From: Gymnodinialimonas sp. 57CJ19
Lineage (GTDB): Bacteria > Pseudomonadota > Alphaproteobacteria > Rhodobacterales > Rhodobacteraceae
Assembly: GCF_038396845.1 (NCBI RefSeq)
Contig: NZ_CP151587.1
Location: 2,206,001-2,270,000 of the forward strand
DNA: 64,000 bases
Reading direction: 5' to 3'
The notes under the pieces are model-generated. The model saw only the letters and a program-made list of their open reading frames with translations, was not told where the DNA came from and made no database searches. Shown here in pieces: positions 54,406-62,877 of this stretch. Positions within the stretch are counted from its first letter, which is position 1. The number at the start of each line of letters is the position of its first letter. Both the position numbers and the translations under genes were made by a program.

Positions 54406-55293
54406 GTGGCGTACCAATGTTATATAAGGGACGAAAACGGCGCCGCGACGGTCGATTGGGTCGTGGTAATGGCTCTGTTGGTGGGGCTGGGTCTTGCCGT
54501 GTCGAACCAGACCGGAGAGGCGCTGACGACCGAAAGCGGCCAAATTCAGGGCGAGCTTCAGGGTGGTTTGTTCGAGACCGCTTGGGACAGCCAGTTGGCG
54601 GTTCAGCCTGATAGCGAAGCGGGTGAAGACTGCACGGGTGGAAACTCATGTGATCCGGGCACGGGTACGGGACCCGACCCGATGCCAGACCCCGATCCGA
54701 CGCCTGACCCAACACCCGATCCCGATCCGACGCCCGATCCCGATCCGACGCCTGATCCCGATCCGACGCCTGATCCCGATCCTGACCCAGACCCGACGCC
54801 CGATCCCGATCCGACGCCGGACCCCGATCCGACGCCCGATCCCGATCCTGACCCACCAACTGCCAGTGCGCCTGCGGCCGGGTGCCCGTCGACGGCGTAT
54901 TACGGTATCCCGATTGCGTCGGATGGGTCGGACCTGACGGGGCGAGACGACTATTATGTACGGTACTCGGGTTATACCAACCTGCGCTCCTGTAGCGGCA
55001 TGCCAAACAACTGGGCGCATTTCGACGCGAACCCGACGTTCACGCTGAGCCTGACGGATATGGAAAACTATAAATCGCTAGAGTTTCGGGTTCGGGATGC
55101 GTCGTGCGACACCACGATTTTGGTACGCGATGCGCAGGGCAACTTCTACTTCGATGATGACGGCGGCAGCGGTCTTTATTCGAAGCTGAGGCTTAATGAT
55201 ACCGATGCGCTGAACGGGCGTGTGGATGTATGGTTGGGGGTATATTCCGGCGGTACCTGCAACGCACAGCTGGAGATTCGCGCTCGGGACTAA
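54406..55293 (+). CDS. Flp-pilin-like protein with Asp-Pro repeat stalk and C-terminal four-cysteine domain
   Basis: A 295-residue protein in three parts. Residues 6-35 (YIRDENGAATVDWVVVMALL and on) match the Flp/TadE-type prepilin N-terminus: a short charged leader, a G-AATVDW junction and one hydrophobic helix. Residues about 85-155 are repeats of DPTPDP and DPDPTP. The last 136 residues (54883-55290) are the four-cysteine domain, with cysteine spacings of 36, 38 and 51, identical to the domain of the kinase at 43726. The GTG at 54406 has a GGAGG site 5 bases upstream; an ATG 12 bases earlier overlaps that site. It may be processed by prepilin peptidase and displayed on the cell surface. 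It lies between rpsF and fabD. Confidence 0.78.
   Translation: MAYQCYIRDENGAATVDWVVVMALLVGLGLAVSNQTGEALTTESGQIQGELQGGLFETAWDSQLAVQPDSEAGEDCTGGNSCDPGTGTGPDPMPDPDPTPDPTPDPDPTPDPDPTPDPDPTPDPDPDPDPTPDPDPTPDPDPTPDPDPDPPTASAPAAGCPSTAYYGIPIASDGSDLTGRDDYYVRYSGYTNLRSCSGMPNNWAHFDANPTFTLSLTDMENYKSLEFRVRDASCDTTILVRDAQGNFYFDDDGGSGLYSKLRLNDTDALNGRVDVWLGVYSGGTCNAQLEIRARD
54671..54857 (+). repeat. Asp-Pro/Thr-Pro coding tandem repeat
   Basis: Degenerate 12- and 18-base units of the type CCCGATCCGACG code for DPTPDP and DPDPTP stretches in the pilin-like protein. The array is in frame and probably length-variable between strains. Confidence 0.85.
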
Positions 55294-55322
55294 CGACACG
55301 CCGACGTCGATAAACATCACGA

Positions 55323-55356
55323 AACAGGCGGTGCGCGTCAGCGGGCCGCCTGTTTT
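55323..55356 (+). terminator. Rho-independent terminator of the pilin-like gene
   Basis: AACAGGCGG pairs with CCGCCTGTT around a 14-base loop, followed by TTTTC. Confidence 0.85.
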
Positions 55357-55454
55357 CGTGCAGGTGCCGTTTTGTGCAACGTTGCGATAGGCGCGGGCTT
55401 GGGGTAGCTGAAAGGTCACCATTTTGTTCCGCGACTGACCCAAGGGGACCGCAT

Positions 55455-56396
55455 ATGACCCGAGCTTTCATTTTTCCCGGCCAAGGGGCGCAAACCATCG
55501 GCATGGGCCGCGCCCTCGCGGATGCTTATCCGGCCTCAAAGGCCGTCTTCGCCGAGGTGGATGACGCCTTGGGCGAAAGCCTGTCGTCGCTGATCTGGGA
55601 AGGCGAGATCGAGGCCCTGACCCTGACGCGAAACGCGCAGCCTGCGTTGATGGCCACATCATTGGCGGCCATGGCGGCGTTGAAGGCGGAAGGCGTTGAC
55701 GTCACGGCGGCATCCTTTGTGGCAGGGCATTCTCTGGGTGAATACTCGGCCCTTTGTGCGGCGGGCACGTTCAGCCTTGCAGATACCGCGCGCCTGTTGC
55801 GCCTGCGTGGCGAGGCGATGCAAGCGGCCGTTCCGGCGGGCGAGGGGGCCATGGCGGCGGTTCTGGGCCTTGACCTTGCAGCGGTAGAAGAAGTGGCAGC
55901 GGAAGCGGCCCAGGGAGAGGTCTGCGAAGCGGCCAACGACAACGACCCGGCGCAAGTTGTGATCTCTGGCGCGAAAGCCGCGGTGGAGCGGGCATGCGAG
56001 ATTGCCAAAGCCAAGGGCGCAAAACGCGCCTTGCTGCTGCCGGTGTCCGCACCGTTCCATTGCGCGTTGATGCAACCGGCCGCCGATGCCATGGCGCAAG
56101 CGTTGGGCGAGGTGGATATGCAAGCCCCCGTCGTGCCGCTGGTGGGCAACGTATTGGCGCGGGCCGAAAGCGCCCCGGCGGTGATCCGGGAGAACTTGGT
56201 TGTGCAGGTCACGGGCCGGGTCCGGTGGCGCGAAAGCGTGGCGTGGATGGCAGCCGAGGGCGTCACGGAAGTGTACGAGATCGGCGCGGGCAAGGCCCTG
56301 TCGGGCATGGTCAAACGCATTGACCGCGCAGTCACGCCCCATGCGGTCGGCACGCCCGATGATGTGTCAAAGGCGGTTGCGACGCTTGCGCAATGA
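55455..56396 (+). CDS. fabD: Malonyl-CoA:ACP transacylase
   Basis: A 313-residue enzyme that loads malonate onto acyl carrier protein for fatty acid synthesis. FPGQGAQTIGMG is at residue 5, the catalytic Ser is in GHSLGEYSAL near residue 96, and the catalytic His is in the PFHCALMQPA segment near 202. The ATG at 55455 (MTRAFIFPGQG) is the family start; the frame is open further upstream into the intergenic terminator and is not used. First of the fab cluster. Confidence 0.96.
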   Translation: MTRAFIFPGQGAQTIGMGRALADAYPASKAVFAEVDDALGESLSSLIWEGEIEALTLTRNAQPALMATSLAAMAALKAEGVDVTAASFVAGHSLGEYSALCAAGTFSLADTARLLRLRGEAMQAAVPAGEGAMAAVLGLDLAAVEEVAAEAAQGEVCEAANDNDPAQVVISGAKAAVERACEIAKAKGAKRALLLPVSAPFHCALMQPAADAMAQALGEVDMQAPVVPLVGNVLARAESAPAVIRENLVVQVTGRVRWRESVAWMAAEGVTEVYEIGAGKALSGMVKRIDRAVTPHAVGTPDDVSKAVATLAQ

Positions 56397-56806
56397 GCCT
56401 TGCAGACGCCGTAGCGGTACAACCCTTCTGGGTGCGCACGTGGGTGATTATCCTGGTTTTGGGTGCCTACTTCCTGCCGGTGAGCTTTCTGATCTGGAAG
56501 CAGAGCCGGGTCGCGGGGGTGCTGACCTTGGGGGCCTCAATCTTGGCGGCGTATGGGGTGAGCTGGATGTACGATCAGCTGGGCTACGTGAAGCTCTTGG
56601 GGTTGGCTCATGTCGTTTTTTGGACGCCGTTGGCGGTCTACCTGTGGCGTCTGGTCCGACGCGAAGACATGCCGATTTGGCCGCGTGGCTTGATGTCGGT
56701 GTCACTTGCGATCATCGTCATCTCACTGGCGTTTGATTATGTGGACGTGGGGCGTTGGGTGTTGGGGGAGCGTGAGGCATTGGCTGGCACGCTTGCGTTG
56801 GAATAG
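56393..56806 (+). CDS. Small membrane protein of unknown function
   Basis: A 137-residue protein with four hydrophobic segments (about 12-32, 38-58, 68-88, 100-122) and a polar C-terminus. It starts inside the end of fabD (ATGA overlap) and ends 18 bases before fabG, so it is co-transcribed with them. No recognised domain; it is an unusual insertion between fabD and fabG. Confidence 0.7.
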   Translation: MSLADAVAVQPFWVRTWVIILVLGAYFLPVSFLIWKQSRVAGVLTLGASILAAYGVSWMYDQLGYVKLLGLAHVVFWTPLAVYLWRLVRREDMPIWPRGLMSVSLAIIVISLAFDYVDVGRWVLGEREALAGTLALE

Positions 56807-56824
56807 AAGAGAAAAGGGGCAGAA

Positions 56825-57562
56825 ATGTTTGATCTAACCGGAAAAAACGCGCTGGTCACCGGCGCATCGGGCGGCATTGGTGCCGCGATTGCACGGCAGT
56901 TGCACGCAGCAGGCGCCACGGTGGGCCTGTCGGGCACGCGGGTAGAGCCGTTGGAGGCGCTGGCCGCTGAGCTGGGTGACCGCGCCCATGTGTTGCCCTG
57001 CAACCTGAGCGATGCCGAGGCGGTGGACGCCCTGCCGAAAGAGGCGATTGCCGCGATGGGCAGCCTGGATGTGCTGGTCAACAACGCGGGCATCACGAAG
57101 GACAACCTGTTCATGCGCATGTCCGACGAGGAATGGGCGAGCGTGCTGGAGGTCAACCTGACCTCGACCATGCGCCTGTGCCGGGGCGCCTTGCGCGGCA
57201 TGATGAAGGCGCGCTGGGGCCGGATCATCAACGTCTCGAGCGTTGTGGGGACCACGGGCAACCCGGGACAAGCCAACTACGCGGCCTCCAAGGCGGGCAT
57301 GGTGGGCATGTCGAAATCGCTGGCCTATGAGGTCGCGAGCCGTGGAATCACCGTGAACTGCATTGCGCCCGGTTTCATTGAAACAGCGATGACCGACAAG
57401 CTGACCGACGATCAGAAAGAAAAAATTCTGGTGCAAATTCCAGCCGGTCGCATGGGCTCTGCCGACGAAATCGCGGCCTCGGCCCTGTTCCTTGCAAGCG
57501 CAGAAGCGGGCTATTTGACCGGCACGACGATGCATGTAAATGGCGGCATGGCGATGATTTAG
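56825..57562 (+). CDS. fabG: 3-oxoacyl-ACP reductase
   Basis: A 245-residue SDR enzyme that reduces 3-oxoacyl-ACP with NADPH. GASGGIGAAIA lies at residue 12, the catalytic Ser is in NVSSVVGTTG near 137, YAASKAG near 151 carries Tyr/Lys, and the C-terminal LTGTTMHVNGGMAM matches FabG. The full length, position between fabD and acpP, and AAGGGG site support the assignment. Confidence 0.95.
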   Translation: MFDLTGKNALVTGASGGIGAAIARQLHAAGATVGLSGTRVEPLEALAAELGDRAHVLPCNLSDAEAVDALPKEAIAAMGSLDVLVNNAGITKDNLFMRMSDEEWASVLEVNLTSTMRLCRGALRGMMKARWGRIINVSSVVGTTGNPGQANYAASKAGMVGMSKSLAYEVASRGITVNCIAPGFIETAMTDKLTDDQKEKILVQIPAGRMGSADEIAASALFLASAEAGYLTGTTMHVNGGMAMI

Positions 57563-57792
57563 ATGGTATGCTAGGGCACTTGACCTTACGTTAGAAAGGC
57601 ATGCTCAAGGCATTGCCATGGCCGCAACATATGCTATAGGCGGCGCAGATTTCACCGGAGGACTTGTTCACCCGGTTGGCCTTTCCCACCTAATCCGGGT
57701 GGTGCGGGCATCCTGAGAGGCCGCAACGGCAGCACTGAAACAGGGGCGCACAAAACCGTGCATTTGCCCTGACACAAGATGAGGAACGTAAC

Positions 57793-58029
57793 ATGAGCGA
57801 CATCGCAAGCCGCGTGAAAAAGATCGTTGTTGAGCACCTGAGCGTGGACGAAGATAAAGTTGTTGAGGGCGCGTCCTTCATCGACGATCTGGGCGCAGAT
57901 TCGCTCGACACGGTCGAGCTGGTCATGGCTTTTGAAGAAGAATTCGGGATCGAGATCCCTGACGACGCGGCCGAAACGATCCAGACGTTCGGCGACGCGA
58001 CGAAGTTCATCAGCGAAGCAACTGCCTGA
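57793..58029 (+). CDS. acpP: Acyl carrier protein
   Basis: A 78-residue acidic helical protein with the phosphopantetheine attachment serine in [10 protein letters not shown] at residue 37. It carries growing acyl chains for the fab enzymes. A GAGGAA site precedes the ATG. The 230-base gap in front (57563-57792) probably contains its own promoter; no gene is seen there. Confidence 0.97.
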   Translation: MSDIASRVKKIVVEHLSVDEDKVVEGASFIDDLGADSLDTVELVMAFEEEFGIEIPDDAAETIQTFGDATKFISEATA

Positions 58030-58278
58030 TTGCGCAGTGTTTCTTGCGCGACAGCGCATGCGATTTTACGGCGTTCGGAGCGATCCGGGCGCCGTTTTAC
58101 GTTGGACGGGGAAGACGCTGGTCAACGATTTTGCGATGCAAAAACGTTCACATCGCCCCTCCCGCCGTCCCACAGAGGCTATCTTGGAGTGTTTCCGCCG
58201 AGGCTGGCCCGAAGGGATTGCGCCTTGGGGGGCGTTTCCGGTAATTGAACAGGCAAAGACAAACATAGGGGTTTGGGC

Positions 58279-59535
58279 ATGCGGCGAGTGGTTGTAACGG
58301 GTCTGGGGCTGGTAACGCCTTTGGCATCGGGCGTAGAGGAAACGTGGAGCCGTCTTTTGGCGGGGCAATCGGGCGCGGGTCCGATCACACGGTTTGATCC
58401 TGAAGGCTACGGCACGACTTACGCTTGCGAAGTCCCGCGCGGCGACGGCACTAACGGCACATTCAACCCAGACGAGTGGATGGAGCCGAAAGAGCAGCGC
58501 AAGGTTGACGATTTCATCCTTTACGGCATGGCTGCCGCCGTTCAGGCTGTGGAAGACGCCGGTTGGAAACCCACTGACAAGGAAAGCCTGGAGCGCACCG
58601 GCTGTTTGATGGGGGCGGGCATCGGCGGGCTTTCGTCGATCGCGGACACGTCGATCATTTTGAACGAGCGTGGTCCTCGCCGGGTCTCGCCATTCTTCGT
58701 GCCCGGCGCGTTGATTAACCTGATCTCGGGCCAAGTCTCGATCCGCTACGGCTTCAAGGGCCCGAACCACTCGGTGGTGACGGCCTGCTCTACGGGCGCC
58801 CACGCCATTGGCGATGCGGCCCGTCTGATTGCCTTTGACGACGCCGATGTGATGGTCGCAGGCGGCGCGGAAAGCCCGATCTGCAAGATCGGTATCGCCG
58901 GGTTCAACGCCTGCAAGGCGCTGTCCACCAAGCGTGCCGATGAGCCGGAAAAAGCCTCGCGCCCGTGGGATTCCGACAGTGATGGCTTCGTCATGGGCGA
59001 AGGCGCGGGCATGGTTGTGCTGGAGGAATACGAGCACGCCAAAGCACGTGGCGCGAAGATCTACGCCGAAATCCTGGGCTACGGCCTGAGCGGCGACGCC
59101 CACCACATCACCGCTCCGCCCCCTGACCATGAAGGCGCAGAGCGCGCCATGCGTGCGGCGCTGAAACGCGCCAAGCTGGAGCCGTCGGCGGTTGATTACG
59201 TGAACGCCCATGGCACCTCGACCATGGCGGACACGATCGAGTTGGGCGCGGTAGAGCGTCTGATGGGCGATCACGCAAAGAATCTGCGGATGTCTTCGAC
59301 CAAGTCCATGACGGGGCACCTTTTGGGGGCTGCGGGCGCGATTGAGGCGATCTTCGGCATCCTCGCGATCCGCGATAACGTGGCACCGCCCACGATGAAC
59401 CTCGACGATCCAGCGGCGGAGACAGAGATCAACCTGTGCGCCAACGAGAAGCAGGAAGGCGAGATCAACATCGTGCAGTCGAACTCTTTCGGGTTTGGCG
59501 GCACCAACGCTTGCCTGATCATGGGCCGGGTGTAA
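58279..59535 (+). CDS. fabF: 3-oxoacyl-ACP synthase II
   Basis: A 418-residue condensing enzyme. The active-site Cys is in VTACSTGAHAIG near residue 167, and the two His residues are in NAHGTSTMAD (about 307) and TGHLLGAAGAIEA (about 344). The ATG at 58279 (MRRVVVTGLGL) is preferred over the TTG two codons before it. It elongates acyl-ACP with malonyl-ACP and controls the vaccenate ratio. The 249-base gap before it (58030-58278) has no gene. Confidence 0.96.
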   Translation: MRRVVVTGLGLVTPLASGVEETWSRLLAGQSGAGPITRFDPEGYGTTYACEVPRGDGTNGTFNPDEWMEPKEQRKVDDFILYGMAAAVQAVEDAGWKPTDKESLERTGCLMGAGIGGLSSIADTSIILNERGPRRVSPFFVPGALINLISGQVSIRYGFKGPNHSVVTACSTGAHAIGDAARLIAFDDADVMVAGGAESPICKIGIAGFNACKALSTKRADEPEKASRPWDSDSDGFVMGEGAGMVVLEEYEHAKARGAKIYAEILGYGLSGDAHHITAPPPDHEGAERAMRAALKRAKLEPSAVDYVNAHGTSTMADTIELGAVERLMGDHAKNLRMSSTKSMTGHLLGAAGAIEAIFGILAIRDNVAPPTMNLDDPAAETEINLCANEKQEGEINIVQSNSFGFGGTNACLIMGRV

Positions 59536-59541
59536 CCGACC

Positions 59542-60699
59542 ATGTGGAAGCACATTGCCGCCAACGGCATTTCATTCCTGATCGTGGCCCTGATCGCAGC
59601 GGCTGCGGCTTTGGGCTGGGGACAGCGGCAATGGACCGGTGAGGGCCCGCTGGCGCAAGCCGCGTTCTTTGAAGTGGAGCAGGGCGATACGCTGTCTCGA
59701 GTCTCGGAACGGTTGGAAGCGGCGGGCGCGATCCGATCTGCAACGGTGTTCCGCGTCGGCGTCCGTGCGGCGGACCGGGCGGGCGACCTGCGGTTTGGTA
59801 ACTATGAAATCCCCGCCGGCGCGAACATGGCGCAGGTGTTGGAGATCGTCACGGCGGGCGGGCCTTCGTCGTTCCGCTACCGGGCCACTTACGTCTTGCG
59901 CAACTCGGGCACCGGGCAACTGCGCCTGAGCGAACGCAATCCGTCGACAGGCGAGGTCGAGGAAATCGCGCGTTTTGCTTATGAAGATGGCGTTCCCGTG
60001 GAATATGCCACGCTGGTGGATGAGGGCACGCCGATGCTCTACCGCCTTGTTATTCCAGAAGGTTTGACAAGCTGGCAGGTGGTGCAGGGCTTGATGGCGG
60101 CGGATTTCCTTGAAGGTGAAATCGTCGATATCCCCGCCGAGGGGATGCTGGCACCCACCACGATTGAGGTGAGCCGGGGCGAAAACCGTCTGGAACTGCT
60201 GGCGGAAATGCAGGCCAGCCAGGAACGGATCTTGGCAGAGGCCTGGGCGAACCGTGCCGACGACATTCCGATCAGCACGCCCGAAGAGGCGCTGATTCTG
60301 GCCTCGATCATCGAGAAAGAGACCAGCGTCCCCGACGAGCGGGGCCGGGTGGCCAGCGTGTTTACCAACCGTCTGAACCAAGGAATGCGCCTGCAAACGG
60401 ACCCTACGGTGATCTATGGCGTCACCAATGGTCGCGGCATTCTGGGGCGCGGCTTGCGTCAGTCTGAGCTGCGTGCAGAAACACCGTGGAACACCTATGT
60501 CATCAACGGTCTGCCCCCTACGCCGATTGCCAACCCCGGACAGGCGGCGATTGAAGCGGCGGTAAACCCCGACAGCACCGACTTCATCTTCTTCGTTGCC
60601 GATGGCACGGGGGGGCACGCCTTTGCCGTTACGTTGGACGAGCATAACGCCAACGTCGCCCGCTGGCGCGCGATTGAGGCTGAGCGTAACGACAACTGA
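59542..60699 (+). CDS. mltG: Endolytic transglycosylase MltG
   Basis: A 385-residue inner-membrane enzyme with one N-terminal span (IAANGISFLIVALIAAAAAL), a LysM-like region at about 35-95, and a YceG catalytic domain with ILASIIEKETSVPDERGRVA near residue 252 (catalytic Glu) and FTNRLNQGMRLQTDPTVIYG near 274. It cleaves nascent peptidoglycan strands and ends glycan elongation. It starts 6 bases after fabF, the usual arrangement in this group. Confidence 0.93.
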   Translation: MWKHIAANGISFLIVALIAAAAALGWGQRQWTGEGPLAQAAFFEVEQGDTLSRVSERLEAAGAIRSATVFRVGVRAADRAGDLRFGNYEIPAGANMAQVLEIVTAGGPSSFRYRATYVLRNSGTGQLRLSERNPSTGEVEEIARFAYEDGVPVEYATLVDEGTPMLYRLVIPEGLTSWQVVQGLMAADFLEGEIVDIPAEGMLAPTTIEVSRGENRLELLAEMQASQERILAEAWANRADDIPISTPEEALILASIIEKETSVPDERGRVASVFTNRLNQGMRLQTDPTVIYGVTNGRGILGRGLRQSELRAETPWNTYVINGLPPTPIANPGQAAIEAAVNPDSTDFIFFVADGTGGHAFAVTLDEHNANVARWRAIEAERNDN

Positions 60700-60710
60700 C
60701 CCGGCATTGA

Positions 60711-60744
60711 GGGGAGAGGGCGGAATCGGCCCTCTCCCCCGCCG
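60711..60744 (+). terminator. Rho-independent terminator of mltG
   Basis: GGGGAGAGGGC pairs with GCCCTCTCCCC around a 7-base loop and is followed by GCCGGATTTT; the T run is weak but the stem is strong. Confidence 0.7.
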
Positions 60745-61160
60745 GATTTTCCTCATTTTCGACGATCTTGTTAACCTTTTGAGCGTTCAGTCGCGGGAAG
60801 GGGTGCCAAGCTGTGCAAGTTTTTCGCGGGCGGCGTACGGTGCTTTGCGCGGATAGCTGCGGGTCCAAACGCTTGTTTTTGTGGGGCTGGGTGCTGCTTG
60901 GTTAATCAATCGTTAGCGCACGGTGCATGCGTTAACCCTTTGAAAACGCAAAACTTGTTGACCCATCGAACGGCCCATGGCACCTATTTAAGCACGCTGG
61001 AAGATGTGGGTTCAACGGCCATTCAGGGGTAATTCCTTGGGGGCCGTTTCTTTTTGTCCGGGTGAGACGGGGTCGCACGCCCCGGCGGACGAAAGATCGC
61101 TTTTGCGAGGCGACATCCTGCTCGTGACCGAGAGTTTTCACGGACACGAGGATATCTAAC
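60745..61160 (+). promoter_or_regulatory. Leader region of the gene transfer agent cluster
   Basis: This 416-base stretch contains no gene. It holds a CtrA-like site TTAA-TCAATCG-TTAG at 60902-60916, two copies of a GTTAACC(C)TTT element (60770 and 60931), and a terminator-like hairpin (AACGGCC at 61014-61020 with GGCCGTT at 61042-61048, followed by TTTCTTTTT). An earlier AACGGCC at 60969-60975 could pair instead. In Rhodobacter the GTA cluster is controlled through CtrA and GafA, so control here is plausible but inferred. Confidence 0.5.
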
Positions 61161-61517
61161 ATGACACGTAACCAGGAAATTGACCCTTCGGACGACACGC
61201 GGGACGAAACGCTGGCGCTACAAGCGCAGGAGGCGTTCGACCGCGCCGTGCGGGCTTTGCAAGACAGCTGCACCACGCTGGAGCAAGCACCCGACGCCGG
61301 AGAAGGGGATGTGACGAAAGCAGTGCGCCAGATGAATGGCGCGTTTCTGCACACTATGGAAATGCGGGAGAAGGCACGTGAAGCAGGTTGCAAACGTTTC
61401 GGAGCGGGGGGGGCTGGCACGCTCGACCTTGATGAAGCCAGGGCTGAAATCGGGCTCCGCTTGGCTTGCCTGCGCGGATCGGGACACGGAGGCGGCATTT
61501 CTGAGCAGTCTGAATGA
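61161..61517 (+). CDS. Gene transfer agent small protein g1 (small terminase-like)
   Basis: A 118-residue, mostly helical, charged protein at the position of RcGTA g1, which is thought to act as the small terminase subunit that presents DNA to the large subunit. Similarity is by position and general character rather than by a strong motif. Its end overlaps the large terminase gene. Confidence 0.7.
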   Translation: MTRNQEIDPSDDTRDETLALQAQEAFDRAVRALQDSCTTLEQAPDAGEGDVTKAVRQMNGAFLHTMEMREKAREAGCKRFGAGGAGTLDLDEARAEIGLRLACLRGSGHGGGISEQSE

Positions 61518-62787
61518 GAACGCGCTGGCCGCCCTGCCTTGGTTGTTCGAGTTCTGGGCCCTGCCGCACCAATTGCCGCCCGAGGGGGATTGGACCACGT
61601 GGGTGGTGTTGGGCGGCCGGGGCGCAGGCAAGACGCGGGCAGGGGCCGAGTGGGTCCGCTCGATGGTGGAGGGGGCCACGCCAGAGGCGCCGGGGCAGGC
61701 CAAGCGCGTGGCCCTAGTGGGGGAAACCTACGATCAGGCCTTGGCGGTGATGGTGAAGGGAGAGAGCGGGCTGATCGCCTGCTCTCCGCCCGATCGAGTG
61801 CCACGCTGGATTGCCGGGGAGCGCAAGCTGGTGTGGCCGAACGGCGCTGAAGCACGGGTCTATTCGGCCCATGACCCCGAGGCGTTGCGGGGGCCGCAGT
61901 TTGATCTGGCTTGGGCGGATGAATTGGCGAAGTGGCCGAAGGCGCAGGAAACATGGGATATGTTGCAGTTCGGGTTGCGGCTGGGGAAGCACCCTCAGCA
62001 GATCGTCACGACCACGCCGCGAAATGTTAACGTCCTTAAGGAATTGCTGAAGCGCGACGGCGTGGCCCACACCCACGCCCCCACCGAGGCCAACGCGGCC
62101 TATCTGGCGGATTCGTTCCTGTCTGAGGTGCGATTGCGTTACGGCGACACGAGGTTGGGTCGCCAAGAGCTGGACGGCGTGTTGCTGGACGACGTGGAAG
62201 GCGCGTTGTGGACCCGCCCGGAAATCGACGCCAACCGCTTGGCCGAAGCGCCTGAAGTGACACGGGTGGTCGTGGCGGTAGACCCGCCGGTAACGGGGCA
62301 CGCGGGATCGGACGCTTGCGGGATCGTCGCGGTGGGCATCATCGAAAGCGGCGACCCGGCGCAATGGCGTGCCGTGGTGCTGGAGGATTGCTCGGTCCAG
62401 GGGGTGTCGCCGAACCAATGGGCCAACGTGGCCGTGGCCGTCTACCACCGCTTCGGTGCGAGCCGGATGGTCGGCGAGGTGAATCAAGGCGGGCAGCTGG
62501 TCACGGACGTGGTCCGGTCGGTGGACCCCACGATTAATTTCCGCGAAGTGCGCGCCTCGGTCGGGAAGGTGGCGCGGGCGGAACCGGTCGCAGCACTTTA
62601 TGAGCAAGGGCGCGTGGCCCATGTGGGCACCCACGCGGAACTGGAAGACGAAATGTGCAAAATGGCGCTGACAGGGTTTGAGGGCCAAGGCTCTCCGGAT
62701 CGGGTCGACGCGCTGGTTTGGGCATTGACCGAGGGCATGTTGGTGCCCGCAAAGACCCGGCTGAACCCGGCCATTCGCAACCTTTGA
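61432..62787 (+). CDS. Gene transfer agent large terminase
   Basis: A 451-residue DNA-packaging motor. The Walker A motif VVLGGRGAGKTRAGAEW lies at about residue 60, a Walker B segment FDLAWADELAKW near 150 includes the catalytic Glu, and the RNase H-type nuclease domain carries VVAVDPPVTGHAGSDACG near 282 and a late Asp in SPDRVDALVWAL. It packages host DNA into GTA particles. The ATG at 61432 gives the family length and overlaps g1 by 86 bases; the frame is open to 61336. Confidence 0.88.
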   Translation: MKPGLKSGSAWLACADRDTEAAFLSSLNENALAALPWLFEFWALPHQLPPEGDWTTWVVLGGRGAGKTRAGAEWVRSMVEGATPEAPGQAKRVALVGETYDQALAVMVKGESGLIACSPPDRVPRWIAGERKLVWPNGAEARVYSAHDPEALRGPQFDLAWADELAKWPKAQETWDMLQFGLRLGKHPQQIVTTTPRNVNVLKELLKRDGVAHTHAPTEANAAYLADSFLSEVRLRYGDTRLGRQELDGVLLDDVEGALWTRPEIDANRLAEAPEVTRVVVAVDPPVTGHAGSDACGIVAVGIIESGDPAQWRAVVLEDCSVQGVSPNQWANVAVAVYHRFGASRMVGEVNQGGQLVTDVVRSVDPTINFREVRASVGKVARAEPVAALYEQGRVAHVGTHAELEDEMCKMALTGFEGQGSPDRVDALVWALTEGMLVPAKTRLNPAIRNL

Positions 62788-62877
62788 CAACACCCTGAAC
62801 GGGCCACGCTAGGTGGCTATAGAGCGGGCACGCGCAGGCGGGCACGTTCTTCATGTATGACTTGAGGAGAGGCTCAT

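Noticed and set aside
54671-54857. Tandem repeat considered as a CRISPR-like or satellite array
   Set aside because: Units are short, contiguous and in frame, coding for an Asp-Pro stalk.
57563-57792. Riboswitch or structured leader before acpP
   Set aside because: No consensus of a known riboswitch could be recognised and no strong stem stands out.
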